A stretch of 64,000 bases of DNA. It comes from an uncultured Acidobacteriota bacterium (GTDB lineage: Bacteria > Acidobacteriota > Blastocatellia > Pyrinomonadales > Pyrinomonadaceae). Each line of letters starts with the position of its first letter. Position 1 is the first letter of the stretch. Shown piece after piece: positions 25,823-35,272 of this stretch. The notes beneath the pieces were generated by a model. That model was not told where the DNA came from. It did no database searches and worked only from the letters and a program-made list of their open reading frames with translations. The translations under genes were made by a program, and so were the position numbers. The stretch is taken from the NCBI GenBank assembly GCA_937859595.1, contig CALMAH010000015.1, positions 124,001 through 188,000 of the forward strand, given 5' to 3'.

Positions 25823-27457
25823 ATGGACACCTTCACTGAGATCGTAGAACTACTTCGGCCATGGTTTGATTCCATCTGGGTCCAGATGGCCTCACTAATT
25901 CTCGTCGCCACGCTGCACGGTTATGGGGCCGCTTGGCTCGCGGTCCGAATGTTGTTCCGCCCGAGACACCCGTTCAAGATCCTCGGCGTCACCCTATTCC
26001 CGCAGGGTATGATCCCGCGGCATCGTGAGCGGCTTGCGACCACGATCGGTAAAGCAGTAGGCGATGAACTGGTCTCTCAGGAAACGATCCTTGACGAGCT
26101 TCTCGGAAAAGAATTTCTAAGGCGAAAGATCAGTGAAGTAGTTGATTCCTACACGGATGACCTCCTCACGGAAAACTATCCATCCTTGATCGAGGCTCTT
26201 CCGCAGAGTCTGCGCGAACCCGTCCTGGATTCGATCACGTCACTACAATTCAAAGTCGCCGAACATATAGACGAGGTGCTCAAAAGCGAAGAGTCACTTA
26301 AGGCTGTTCACGGAATTGTCGAGCGGCGCGTTGACGAGGTACTTTCGCAGCGGGTGGCCGAGGTGATCGATGATGAGACCTTTGACAACATAGTTGATTT
26401 CTTCGACCGCCGGATCGCCGGTGCACTTAACTCACGTACACTTGAGGAGAAAGTGAACGGCTTTGTTTCGCAACGAATCGGTGACCTTGCCCAGTCCGAC
26501 ATCCGATTTGGTGAATTGTTTACGCCAGAGGCTCTGAGGCTTCTCAAGGAAAAAGCGAATGAACAGATCGAGCCGATCGCACATCACCTCACTGAGATAG
26601 CCGCCGAAGAGAGGACTAGGGAGCAGATCGGATCGCTTATAAAGCGAGAGGTGCACTCTTACTACGAGGCCCTGCCGTTCTTCAAAAAGATCTTTGTCTC
26701 ACGAGAGAATCTCCTCGGCGAAGTGGATGTCCTGGTAAATGAAAGCCTGCCGCAGCGTATCGAAGAAACGTTAAAGGGCGACTTTTTTGCCATTGAAGCC
26801 CGTAGCTTTCTTAATGCCAGTATCGACAATATGATGACGCGGCCGCTGCAAGAGCTTATTGATAATGTAAGCGTCGAACAGTTGGAACGCCTTAAAGAAC
26901 AGGTTGCTAGTGCAGTTCTTTCCCTGGTGCGCGGCAACGCCATGCGGTCCCAGATCAATGCCTACGTTTCTGAAACCCTCTCCGGCTTTCGCCCACACAG
27001 TATAGATTCTATCCTGAGGACGATCTATCCCGAATCCGAAGCAAAGCTGAAGAGAGCGCTTGCAAATGGCCTCAACAGCGTTATTGCGCGTCCTGAAACT
27101 TCTAGGGTGATCAACGAGATGCTTGCCCGGCAGATAGACCAACTTCTCTCTGCCCCGATCGGACGCGCATCCGATCATATCTCCGAAGAAAGGCTGAGGG
27201 CCGCAGGCGATTCGGTGGCGAATACCGTGGTCGAAGCGATCCGAGAGAAATTACCCGAAGCGATCCGAGAGTTTGACGTTGGCGGTGTGGTTAGGGAAAA
27301 GGTGATGAATTACCCCGTGGAAAAGCTGGAAGAGTTGGTGTTGTCAGTCGCAAAGGAGCATCTTCGTACGATAGAACTTTTCGGAGCCCTTTTCGGTTTC
27401 TTTATCGGTCTCGGGCAGGCGATCCCCGTCTATTTGTTTCATATATACTCGAAATAG
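25823..27457 (+). CDS. DUF445 family membrane protein
   Basis: This 544-residue protein has an N-terminal membrane segment (about 20-45) followed by GAAWLAVRMLFRP and FPQGMIPRHRERLATTIG, the DUF445 signature. A very long helical/coiled region follows, and a C-terminal membrane segment (about 520-540, LFGALFGFFIGLGQAIPVYL) closes it. DUF445 (YheB/YjiN-like) proteins are envelope-associated with unknown activity. The repeated SQRVAEVIDD and SQRIGDLAQS segments suggest internal duplication of the helical unit. Confidence 0.85.
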   Translation: MDTFTEIVELLRPWFDSIWVQMASLILVATLHGYGAAWLAVRMLFRPRHPFKILGVTLFPQGMIPRHRERLATTIGKAVGDELVSQETILDELLGKEFLRRKISEVVDSYTDDLLTENYPSLIEALPQSLREPVLDSITSLQFKVAEHIDEVLKSEESLKAVHGIVERRVDEVLSQRVAEVIDDETFDNIVDFFDRRIAGALNSRTLEEKVNGFVSQRIGDLAQSDIRFGELFTPEALRLLKEKANEQIEPIAHHLTEIAAEERTREQIGSLIKREVHSYYEALPFFKKIFVSRENLLGEVDVLVNESLPQRIEETLKGDFFAIEARSFLNASIDNMMTRPLQELIDNVSVEQLERLKEQVASAVLSLVRGNAMRSQINAYVSETLSGFRPHSIDSILRTIYPESEAKLKRALANGLNSVIARPETSRVINEMLARQIDQLLSAPIGRASDHISEERLRAAGDSVANTVVEAIREKLPEAIREFDVGGVVREKVMNYPVEKLEELVLSVAKEHLRTIELFGALFGFFIGLGQAIPVYLFHIYSK

Positions 27458-27561
27458 TTCTTCCCTCCCGGCAACCTTCGGCTGCTCTGGATTTTGTTTG
27501 AACTTTTCTTTGCCGGCGGTCGTTCTACCTAATCAACCAGGCGATCTGGCGGGAGGCATCA

Positions 27562-28269
27562 ATGAAAAAGTTTGGAATCTTTCTTTTCTTTCTGGCACTA
27601 GTAATAGGGGTTCTTTTTGCGAATGTGTTCCCTTTTGGACGCATCGCAGCGGGTGATATTTTTAATCTGAATTTTTCGTTCAAGCGTGGGCACAAGGGGT
27701 CCGGTAACGTCATTACGGAAAAGCGAGACCTGGCCGGGTTCACTTCGGTCCGCGTGAGCGGGGTTTTTGACGTTGATATCCGGTCTCAGGATGATTTCTC
27801 GGTCGCCGTAGAGGCCGATGACAATCTCATCCCGATAATTAGGACCGAGGTGACAGACGGCGTGCTTAGGATATGGTCTGACGGCAGCATACGTACCCGC
27901 GAGAAAACGATGATTCGCATTTCGGCGCCGAATATTGAGAGGGTCGTCTCCACTGGTGTCACCAAGGTAAATGTCGTCGGGCTTAATAACGCCGACTTTG
28001 AGATCGATTCGAGCGGGGCCTCGACCGTCTCTGCTACTGGAGAGACCGGTGATTTGAAGATACGTGTCTCAGGGGCCGGTAAGATCGCTGCTGAACAGCT
28101 TTCGGCCAGGAACGCATCTGTTTCTGCTTCAGGGGCATGTAAGATCAGCGTGAACGTTTCGGATGAGTTGGCCGCAAAGGCGTCCGGTGCGAGCACGATA
28201 CGCTACGCCGGATCACCCAAGAACGTGGTCGAGAAGCGAAGCGGAGCCTCAAAGATACTGCCACTCTAG
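27562..28269 (+). CDS. Secreted head-GIN (DUF2807) domain protein
   Basis: This 235-residue protein has an N-terminal signal (about 4-24) and a right-handed beta-helix-like DUF2807 domain (about 55-235). Repeated strands such as VSGVFDVDIRSQDDFSVAVEADDNL and SGASTVSATGETGDLKIRVSGAGKI end in short Ser-Gly-Ala turns. These domains occur in envelope and adhesin-like proteins. A GGGAGGC element precedes the ATG. Partner and role are unknown. Confidence 0.85.
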   Translation: MKKFGIFLFFLALVIGVLFANVFPFGRIAAGDIFNLNFSFKRGHKGSGNVITEKRDLAGFTSVRVSGVFDVDIRSQDDFSVAVEADDNLIPIIRTEVTDGVLRIWSDGSIRTREKTMIRISAPNIERVVSTGVTKVNVVGLNNADFEIDSSGASTVSATGETGDLKIRVSGAGKIAAEQLSARNASVSASGACKISVNVSDELAAKASGASTIRYAGSPKNVVEKRSGASKILPL

Positions 28270-28362
28270 AAATCTAACGATCTCCTTCTTTCAACTCCGG
28301 GCCCGAAATATTCTCTTCGGCCTGGAGTTCTTCTTTTCTCATTTTTCGGTTATTTTCTTTCT

Positions 28363-28818
28363 ATGCAGACAGTCGACCGCGTTTGGTTTTGGGCAAAGAT
28401 CGCGATTGTGGTGTTGGTACTTCTCGGTGTATTCCAACTTTTTCGGATTAACGATGAACCTCCGGCTTCCGCTCCTCCGGTTGTTAGATATTCGTATGGT
28501 TCGGTAGTCGATGGAACGGTCAAGGTTTCGGCCGGCGGTTTTCTTTCATACCGGATCAATCTGAATCGAACCACTTACCTAAAGGGTTCTTTCGACACGT
28601 TGTCCGAAAAGCTGCGTATTGACTGCCTTGTTCTCGACGAAGCAAACTTTCAAAAATGGAACGCGGGTGAAGAATACGAAGCCGCCTCTGATACGGGGCA
28701 CCTTCCGACGGCTAACATAAGTCCCCGGATAGGACCGGGGGTTTTCTATCTTGTTCTGAGCGGATCAAAGAATCCTGATCGGGACATTGTCGCTGAAGCA
28801 TCGTTTGCACTTGATTGA
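28363..28818 (+). CDS. Hypothetical membrane-anchored protein
   Basis: Not recognised. This 151-residue protein has an N-terminal membrane anchor (about 9-27, FWAKIAIVVLVLLGVFQLF) and a small beta-rich extracytoplasmic domain with SYRINLNRTTYLKGSFDTLS and GPGVFYLVLSGS, resembling a jelly-roll-like module that reads out as an envelope protein. It is the last gene before the dnaA upstream region. Confidence 0.65.
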   Translation: MQTVDRVWFWAKIAIVVLVLLGVFQLFRINDEPPASAPPVVRYSYGSVVDGTVKVSAGGFLSYRINLNRTTYLKGSFDTLSEKLRIDCLVLDEANFQKWNAGEEYEAASDTGHLPTANISPRIGPGVFYLVLSGSKNPDRDIVAEASFALD

Positions 28819-29273
28819 CCCGATCGACGAAAATTTTTCTCGTTTTTTTGTGCTTTTTTGTCTTGAATGCTGTGACAGCTCCGGTGTTTCGCGGCCAATA
28901 TTTTCGGCTCAAATGATTGAAAAAAATGAGCTTATCTCTAGAATTTCTTCGCCGATTGTTTCTGTGGATTTCTGTTTGCAATGCTGTTTCGTCTATGTTA
29001 ATCTGTCTCCCGTTTCCAAGATTGGGGTGCTTGTAAAGTGTTGAAAACAAATAACTTAAAGTGACACTTTAGGTTTACGAAATGTTTCCACAGCGTTGTG
29101 GAAAATTTTGTGGAAATTATCATAGACCCACACAAGGAAAAGGTTTTTGGGTGTACGGGGCCCCTCTAAGAGGGGGTTTCTTCTACAGACCGATCCGACA
29201 CCCACGCTCTCCTACAGATTCGGACGAGCAGGTTCTAGATTAAGCTATTTTATTTTCGTTTAAGTGGAGACCT
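28819..29273. other. dnaA upstream region with DnaA-box-like sites
   Basis: These 455 bases lack a convincing gene. Three TTTTCCACA-type motifs are clustered: GTTTCCACA at 29084-29092, TTGTGGAAAA at 29096-29105 and TTGTGGAAA at 29108-29116. They are candidates for dnaA autoregulation or part of the origin. A hairpin CCCCTC-TAA-GAGGGG (29161-29175) follows, with a GTTTCTTCT tail. Confidence 0.6.
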
Positions 29274-30710
29274 TTGGTGGAAGCTGTCTCAAGAAAAACT
29301 GATGTTTGGGATCGGATGCTCGAGATTATTGAGAGCAGATTGAACCGCCACATTTTCGACTCATGGTTTCTAAAGGTCGAATTTCTTGGCGTCGACAAAG
29401 ACAATCGTCTGCTTAAACTCAGGGCCGGAGCGGTCACAAAAGATTGGATAACGATCTACTATGACGAACTTCTCAACCATTGCATGAATCTCGTCGGCCT
29501 TACAGATCATCAGATCGAATGGACGATAGACGCCGGTGAGTCGGACAATGAGCGGTTTGCCGAGTTGCACGAGCCTAAGGCAGAGGACGGCAATGAAACG
29601 GAGGGCCATGTCAGGGAGCGCGTGATAGCCCCCGCTGAAAGAATAATGACGGGCTCGGCTACTAATTTTGTCGATATCGAACCGGTAGAAAATTCTCTAA
29701 ACCCTAAATACACCTTTGAGAAGTTTGTTGTGGGATCAAGCAATCAGTTTGCTCACGCTGCGTCGCTGGCCGCGGCACAGAATCCAGGCCTAACGTATAA
29801 TCCTCTATTTCTCTACGGCGGCACAGGGCTCGGCAAGACTCACCTGATGCACGCGATCGGTCATCTGATCAAGCAGAACAATCGTCATTTGCGAGTTTCG
29901 TATATCACGTCCGAAAAGTTCATGAACGAGCTGATCAATGCCATCCGTTACAACAAGACTGATTCGTTCCGCGAAAAATATCGTTCGATCGACGTGCTGC
30001 TTATGGACGACGTTCAATTCTTTGCGGGTAAGGAGCGGACGCAGAATGAGTTTTTTCACACGTTCAACGCTTTGCATAATGGCCAGAAACAGATAGTGAT
30101 AACTTCTGACTGCCCCCCGCGAGAGATACCGACCCTAGAGGAAAGACTGCATTCGCGATTTGAATGGGGGCTAATCGCAGACATCGAACCGCCTGACCTC
30201 GAAACGAAGGTCGCTATCCTTAAACGAAAGGCCGAGATGGACGGCATTGATCTCGCTGATGAAATAGCCATCTATATCGCCAGCAAGATCAAGAGTAACG
30301 TGAGAGAACTGGAAGGGTCTCTTGTTAGACTGGTCGCAATATCTTCTCTACGCGGTGTACCGATCTCAAAAATGCTTGCACAGGACGCGTTGAAAAACCT
30401 TCTCGAAAGCGAGAATCCTGAAGGTTTAACGATGGACCGCATCGCACGTGCGGTTGCTGCTCACTACAAACTTACGATCGATGAGTTGAAATCGAAGAAC
30501 AACAGCCGGGCTATTGCGTTCCCGCGCCAGGTTGCGATGTACCTTTGTAAACGTCTTACAAAGAACAGTTTTCCTGAGATCGGGAAAGAGTTTGGCGGCA
30601 AGCATCATACGACGGTAATGCACTCGGTTGAAAAGATCGACCGACTCGCCAAGTCAGATAGGAATTTCCACAAGCAGATGAGCGAGTTTATTGATAGTCT
30701 TTGCAATTAG
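29274..30710 (+). CDS. dnaA: Chromosomal replication initiator DnaA
   Basis: This 478-residue initiator has domain I (about 10-85), a variable acidic linker (about 85-140), the AAA+ domain with Walker A GGTGLGKTHL and Walker B LLMDDVQFF, and the C-terminal DNA-binding domain with FPRQVAMYLCKRLT and GGKHHTTVMHSVEKI. It binds DnaA boxes and opens the origin. The first codon is TTG at 29274 or GTG at 29277; a GGAG lies upstream. DnaA-box-like clusters flank the gene on both sides. Confidence 0.98.
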   Translation: MVEAVSRKTDVWDRMLEIIESRLNRHIFDSWFLKVEFLGVDKDNRLLKLRAGAVTKDWITIYYDELLNHCMNLVGLTDHQIEWTIDAGESDNERFAELHEPKAEDGNETEGHVRERVIAPAERIMTGSATNFVDIEPVENSLNPKYTFEKFVVGSSNQFAHAASLAAAQNPGLTYNPLFLYGGTGLGKTHLMHAIGHLIKQNNRHLRVSYITSEKFMNELINAIRYNKTDSFREKYRSIDVLLMDDVQFFAGKERTQNEFFHTFNALHNGQKQIVITSDCPPREIPTLEERLHSRFEWGLIADIEPPDLETKVAILKRKAEMDGIDLADEIAIYIASKIKSNVRELEGSLVRLVAISSLRGVPISKMLAQDALKNLLESENPEGLTMDRIARAVAAHYKLTIDELKSKNNSRAIAFPRQVAMYLCKRLTKNSFPEIGKEFGGKHHTTVMHSVEKIDRLAKSDRNFHKQMSEFIDSLCN

Positions 30711-31067
30711 TTAGCTTAGATGGCCTCTAACATGGAAAAAGAAGATATCCACATGGGATTTCGTGATGTAGCTTCTGTATCTCTTTTGTTTGCAGCACTT
30801 GAAAGAATTTTTCCACATTTCCTCAGCCACAACACCAAGAGTGATGTGGATTCCGTAGGAAAAGTTGAAGCCGACAAGGTTTTCCGCATATTGCGTGATT
30901 TTTCCACAACTTTTCCACAGACGTCTGTGGACAATAAAAACCAGTAAATAAAGGTCATAGAAGGGTTTTGAACAATTTCACAAAGACTATTAGTATTACT
31001 ATTTAAATTCATATATTTAGATTTTTAGTTTTAGTTATTTTCCCGCCGAAGCAACTGAGAGGAAGTT
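30711..31067. other. Candidate replication origin between dnaA and dnaN
   Basis: Five DnaA-box-like sites occur: TTTTCCACA at 30809-30817, 30900-30908 and 30911-30919; TGTGGATT at 30845; TGTGGACAA at 30926-30934. An AT-rich tract follows (about 30960-31045), a candidate unwinding element. A promoter-like TTGAAC-17-TAGTAT (30968-30996) could drive dnaN. A 75-codon open frame across the boxes (30720-30947) has no family resemblance and I treat it as chance. Confidence 0.65.
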
Positions 31068-32264
31068 ATGGAATTTACGATCAAGCAAAGCGTTCTCAAG
31101 GAAGAACTTGGTTATTTGCAGGGTGTTGTCGAACGCAAGAGTACTATCCCCGTTCTCTCGAACATTCTAATTGAGTCCCTGGGGGAGAATTCGATTCGAA
31201 TGGTAGGCACCGACCTTGACGTTACGGTTAGGTGCAATGCCGAGGCCGAGATAAAGCAGCCCGGCTCAATCTGCGTTCAGGCCCGCAAGCTGTTCGATAT
31301 TGTACGAACGCTAGATGGCGGAGACGTTCATTTCAAGAAAGATGAGAATGAATGGGTCCGTATGAAAACGGGAAGGGCGAATATTCGGTTGGCAGGTGTT
31401 AACCGGGAACAGTACCCAGAGATCCCTATCTTCAAGTCCGCGCCGATGAAGCTTTCGGCCGAGACGTTCTCATATTTCATTCAGAATACAGCTTTCGCCA
31501 TTACCAATGAGCAGAGCCGTTTTACGCTCTCCGGGGCAAAATTTGTAATGGCGGATGGCGTTGCTCGAATGGTCACTACGGACGGACACCGCCTGGCTTT
31601 TGTAGAACGAGCCATAGCCGGAGATGATAAGCTCGATGTACTTATCCCCAAGAAGGCACTGCTTGAACTGGTAAAGCTTACCCGCGGAGTTGAGGGGGAT
31701 GTTCAGTTCGGCGAGGACCAGAACCATATCTATTTCGAAACTGACGGCCGGCTTCTCATTTCGCGAAAGCTTACCGGAAATTTCCCGAACTACGAAATGG
31801 TAATGCCTAAAGACAATGACAAGAAGGTGGTTTTCGATCTTGCCGATATGAAATCGGCGGTTCGTAGAATAGCCTTAATGGCTGACGACAGAAATCGCTC
31901 TATCCGGGTCGTCGTTCGCGAAGGGGAAGTTGAAGTAAAGGCCAGTTCGAGCGAAGAGGGAGAAGGTCAGGAGGTAGTGCCGTCCGACTACTCGGGCGAG
32001 GAAGTCATCCTCGGTTTCAATCACCTTTATCTACAGGAATTTTTGAACAATATAAGCGTTTTCGAGAATATCGCGGACACATCAGATGAAGAAGCTAGGG
32101 GAAGTTCGGATGGCACAAACGCAGCTGCTGCCCCTGCAAAGGAATCTGCGGTTCCGACGCGGATCTCGTTTGAATTCAAGGATTCTAATTCAGCCACCCA
32201 GATGCGGATCGAAGGAAACGCCTCTTACGACTATAAATACATCGTAATGCCACTGAGGATATGA
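31068..32264 (+). CDS. dnaN: DNA polymerase III beta sliding clamp
   Basis: This 398-residue clamp has three repeated domains; MEFTIKQSVLKEELGYLQGVVERKSTIPVLSNI and the C-terminal YIVMPLRI are characteristic. It encircles DNA and tethers polymerase. It is about 25-30 residues longer than usual because of an acidic/alanine-rich insertion near 345-370 (DEEARGSSDGTNAAAAPAKE) in domain III, plus a smaller acidic stretch near 295. A GAGAGGAAG ribosome site precedes the ATG. Confidence 0.98.
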   Translation: MEFTIKQSVLKEELGYLQGVVERKSTIPVLSNILIESLGENSIRMVGTDLDVTVRCNAEAEIKQPGSICVQARKLFDIVRTLDGGDVHFKKDENEWVRMKTGRANIRLAGVNREQYPEIPIFKSAPMKLSAETFSYFIQNTAFAITNEQSRFTLSGAKFVMADGVARMVTTDGHRLAFVERAIAGDDKLDVLIPKKALLELVKLTRGVEGDVQFGEDQNHIYFETDGRLLISRKLTGNFPNYEMVMPKDNDKKVVFDLADMKSAVRRIALMADDRNRSIRVVVREGEVEVKASSSEEGEGQEVVPSDYSGEEVILGFNHLYLQEFLNNISVFENIADTSDEEARGSSDGTNAAAAPAKESAVPTRISFEFKDSNSATQMRIEGNASYDYKYIVMPLRI

Positions 32265-32289
32265 TCGAACCGCAGAAGATCGATGGAGA

Positions 32290-32326
32290 AAAGCGAGAAA
32301 CCGGCAAAGGTTACTCGCTTTATTTT
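32290..32326. terminator. Rho-independent terminator after dnaN
   Basis: AAAGCGAG-a-AACC-ggcaaa-GGTT-a-CTCGCTTT forms a strong stem, followed by ATTTTT. It lies between the convergent dnaN and M1 peptidase genes and may serve both. Confidence 0.7.
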
Positions 32327-32341
32327 TCTGAAACGTTCAAC

Positions 32342-34030
32342 CTACCGTGCCATAAGTATCCATCCGTCAGGATCGAATGCAGGTTGTTTACCTAAGTAGG
32401 AGATCCTGGCGGCACCATTCTTCATTTCTACCCGTTGCCGTTTCCCATCAATAATAACTTCCACCGGCATTGGGAACGGTAAGGCATCAGGCGTATCCCA
32501 AGTTAGAGATTGCGATTGAGGTGTTTCAGAGCCACCGGAACTTAGGATGTTTTGCACTACCAACTTCGGCAGATTTGGCTGACGCAGATAAACCTCAAAA
32601 AACCAATCCAACTTCATCCCGGATTCCTGTTCGGCGATGTGTAGAAAATCATCTGTGTTCACTAATCGAGTCTGTCGGCCATCGGTCATGCGTTCCATAT
32701 CTTTAGTTGGATATGCCATTCGCCTCAGCGCCCTGAAAAAAGCATCGTCACCGATCAGATAACGCAGCGTATGAAGAACGACGGCTCCCTTTCCGTAGAT
32801 ATCTCCGTCGCTCCTTAGATATTCCGGCTCGGCAAGATAGACCTGATAAGCAAATTTCGGTTCCCGGGGTGCCACAGGCTGCATATTCCTGGTCCGAGAC
32901 GCCCGAGACCTCATCTCTGCCATGTAAGCATCTTTCTTACCGATGTGTTCCAGATAGAGAGTGTCCATAAAAGATTGGAAACCTTCGTGGATCCAAAAAT
33001 CACGCCAGTCGCTCGCCGTTACCAGATTTGCCCACCACTCATGTCCAAGCTCGTGCAGCTGCAGCCAATCAAAGCCGTGCTCGTTGTACTGAAAGTTGTT
33101 GCCGTAGGCGAGCATTGTTGAATGCTCCATCCCGAGGTGTGGCGTCTCGGCAATTCCGAGCTTCTGCGAGCGAAATGGGTAGGGGCCGAGATACTTCTCA
33201 AAAAATTCGACATATTTCTTTGTTTCGTCTATTAGCTTTTGTCCTTTGTCATAACTTTCCGGAAGGATGTAAAACTCGATAGGGATGGTATCTCCGGCGA
33301 CGCTTTTCATCGAGTCTTTGATGACACGATAGGGAGCGGCGTTAAATACGATCGAGTAATTCGGGATGGGATTTGTCATCAGCCAGTGGTAGGTTGAAGT
33401 TCCATCCTGGTTCTTTTTTACTTCCTGCAGGGTACCCGGACCGGCGGCAACAAGCGGATCGGGAACCGTGATCCGCAGGGCAACCTGATCGGCCTTGTCC
33501 GAAGGGTGGTCCTTTACCGGAAACATCAGGTCGGCACCGTCGTTTTGCAATGCGACAGATATCCAATCGGCCCCCGACGGGGTTTTTTCCCACATAAAAC
33601 CGCCGATCCATGGCGGCATGGGGGCGATCCTGGGTTTGCCGGAATATGTGATTATCGTTTCGAACGATTCACCCGGCTGTTTTGTCATCGGAAAAAAGAC
33701 CCGGATCCTTCCGTGGTCTCTCTCAAATCGGAGATCTCCTTGTCCGCCGCCGATGTCTCCAAATACTCGATGGACAGCGTATGGCGTATCCAGGTCAAGA
33801 TCTATGACGTTGGTCGGAACGACTATCTTCGCCGTCATTACGGCAGTTCCGGTTATCCATTGAGCTTTGGGATCTACCTTTATGCTCAGGTCATACGAGA
33901 GGACGTCAAAAGCAGCCTGCTCAAACCTAAGCGGCCCGCCGGTTTCGGTCGGGCGTATCCCAATTTCGCGCTGGGGATAGGAAGCGACGGCAAGAAAAAG
34001 AAGAAAGAATGGTGCAAATATTTTTTTCAT
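32342..34030 (-). CDS. Secreted M1-family metallopeptidase
   Basis: This 562-residue protein has a signal peptide (MKKIFAPFFLLFLAVASYP). The zinc site HELGHEWW with the downstream Glu in WIHEGFQSFMD gives HExxH-x18-E, and GMEHST replaces the usual GAMEN exopeptidase loop. M1 enzymes remove N-terminal residues from peptides. The start at 34030 is chosen because it opens the signal peptide; the longer frame upstream to 34516 runs antisense through the cyclophilin gene. The C-terminal helical domain typical of larger M1 members is short. Confidence 0.9.
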   Translation of the reverse strand: MKKIFAPFFLLFLAVASYPQREIGIRPTETGGPLRFEQAAFDVLSYDLSIKVDPKAQWITGTAVMTAKIVVPTNVIDLDLDTPYAVHRVFGDIGGGQGDLRFERDHGRIRVFFPMTKQPGESFETIITYSGKPRIAPMPPWIGGFMWEKTPSGADWISVALQNDGADLMFPVKDHPSDKADQVALRITVPDPLVAAGPGTLQEVKKNQDGTSTYHWLMTNPIPNYSIVFNAAPYRVIKDSMKSVAGDTIPIEFYILPESYDKGQKLIDETKKYVEFFEKYLGPYPFRSQKLGIAETPHLGMEHSTMLAYGNNFQYNEHGFDWLQLHELGHEWWANLVTASDWRDFWIHEGFQSFMDTLYLEHIGKKDAYMAEMRSRASRTRNMQPVAPREPKFAYQVYLAEPEYLRSDGDIYGKGAVVLHTLRYLIGDDAFFRALRRMAYPTKDMERMTDGRQTRLVNTDDFLHIAEQESGMKLDWFFEVYLRQPNLPKLVVQNILSSGGSETPQSQSLTWDTPDALPFPMPVEVIIDGKRQRVEMKNGAARISYLGKQPAFDPDGWILMAR

Positions 34031-34099
34031 TGAATTAAGTCTCAAGCATTTGCTCTCCACTTTACACCCGAAACCATTTTGACGGAATATTAGATCGGC

Positions 34100-34753
34100 A
34101 TGAGAATTCCTGTATTGATAATATTGTGTCTTTCGGCTCTTTTTCCAATCTCGATGATCGGCCAATCGCCAGAGGCAAGAGAGCCGCAAAAGGTAAACAC
34201 AAGGCCTACGGAACCGGCAAAGGCCGAGCCATTTGACAAAGCAGATGTGAAGACAATGGCTTCGCAGTGCGTAACGTTCGATACTGAAGCCGGTGAGATC
34301 GTCGCAGAAATGTTTCCGGAGCACGCGCCGGAAACGGTTCGAAGTTTTCTGAACATTGTTGCCTTGGGATATCTTGATACGACCACATTCAGCCGTGTGG
34401 TGCCCGATTTCGTTGTCCAGGGTGGAAATATCTGGACGCGCAGCGGCGGGGTAAATTTTGAGATGGGAGCAAGGGCCCGAAGGACCGTGCCGGACGAACC
34501 GAACAAGGTTCTCCACGAACGCGGAATTCTCTCAATGGCACGCGGCGACGAAGCAAACACCGCAACCACAAATTTCTTCATTCTTGTCAGCGAGGCCCCC
34601 CACCTTGACGGCTCGTTTGCTGCTTTCGGCCGCGTTACAAAAGGGATGGATGTTGTTGATGCAATAAATAAGGCGAAAGTAACCGACGAAAAACCCGAGA
34701 AGCCTGTGCGAATAAAGACCGCGACGGTTTCTCCGTGTACAACGGGAAGTTAG
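34100..34753 (+). CDS. Secreted cyclophilin-type peptidyl-prolyl isomerase
   Basis: This 217-residue PPIase has an N-terminal signal (about 1-18) and a cyclophilin domain (about 55-215): FDTEAGEIVAEMFPEHAPETVRSFLNIV, TTTFSRVVPDFVVQGGN and FFILVSEAPHLDGSFAAFGRV. It catalyses proline isomerisation, probably in the periplasm. It diverges from the M1 peptidase with a 69-base intergenic gap. Length and motifs are normal. Confidence 0.93.
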   Translation: MRIPVLIILCLSALFPISMIGQSPEAREPQKVNTRPTEPAKAEPFDKADVKTMASQCVTFDTEAGEIVAEMFPEHAPETVRSFLNIVALGYLDTTTFSRVVPDFVVQGGNIWTRSGGVNFEMGARARRTVPDEPNKVLHERGILSMARGDEANTATTNFFILVSEAPHLDGSFAAFGRVTKGMDVVDAINKAKVTDEKPEKPVRIKTATVSPCTTGS

Positions 34754-34771
34754 CTCGGCTATTCGGCGAGG

Positions 34772-35272
34772 TCAAGATCGAGCGTCATTACCATCGAAAG
34801 TCAAACGTGCACTTTGCATGTCTACTTGCGGGTCAATCGGCGCGCAAACGCCTAACCTGGTCGCAATCGATGATGTTCGTGTGCCGACTCTTATTTCGAC
34901 CGAGCACTCGTACGGAAGCCCTCGAGTATCCTTCACCAGATCAGGGAAAGAGTCGAAAGAGGAGAAAAAACTAACCTTGATCTGAGCAGTCGATAATGAC
35001 TCTATTGATATACTTTGTTTCGCAAGGGCTTCCCAGAGCCAGACCCTGTAATGCTGTTTGCAGGATTCAATAAAATGCGGTCGGGTATTTGTTTCCAGAA
35101 GATCGATAGTTACTTGCTGGACACCTTTTGAATCAGCGAACGACCGTAGCATGCCAAGCCCCCAATAGCCGTCGATGTCGTTGTTGCGGCTAACGAAGGT
35201 GCCTAATAAGCCGTTTGCTATATTTCGTAGTTTCGACCGTCTCAAGATTCTAGTCCGTGAGATCCAGATCAA
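34772..35272 (-). CDS. Hypothetical protein, 166 residues
   Basis: Not recognised. The protein is soluble and mixed alpha/beta. The N-terminal part (about 15-60) reads KLRNIANGLLGTFVSRNNDI and GYWGLGMLRSFADSK, giving the impression of a conserved domain. It overlaps the end of the TPR gene by 23 bases if ATG 35272 is used; a downstream start would remove the overlap. Being head-to-tail with the TPR and radical SAM genes suggests one transcript. Confidence 0.6.
   Translation of the reverse strand: MIWISRTRILRRSKLRNIANGLLGTFVSRNNDIDGYWGLGMLRSFADSKGVQQVTIDLLETNTRPHFIESCKQHYRVWLWEALAKQSISIESLSTAQIKVSFFSSFDSFPDLVKDTRGLPYECSVEIRVGTRTSSIATRLGVCAPIDPQVDMQSARLTFDGNDARS

Noticed and set aside
30720..30947. 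A 75-codon open frame between dnaA and dnaN
   Set aside because: It covers a cluster of DnaA-box-like sites, has no family resemblance and lacks a ribosome site.
34031..34516. N-terminal extension of the M1 peptidase frame by about 160 codons
   Set aside because: It runs antisense through the cyclophilin gene, and a clear signal peptide begins at 34030.
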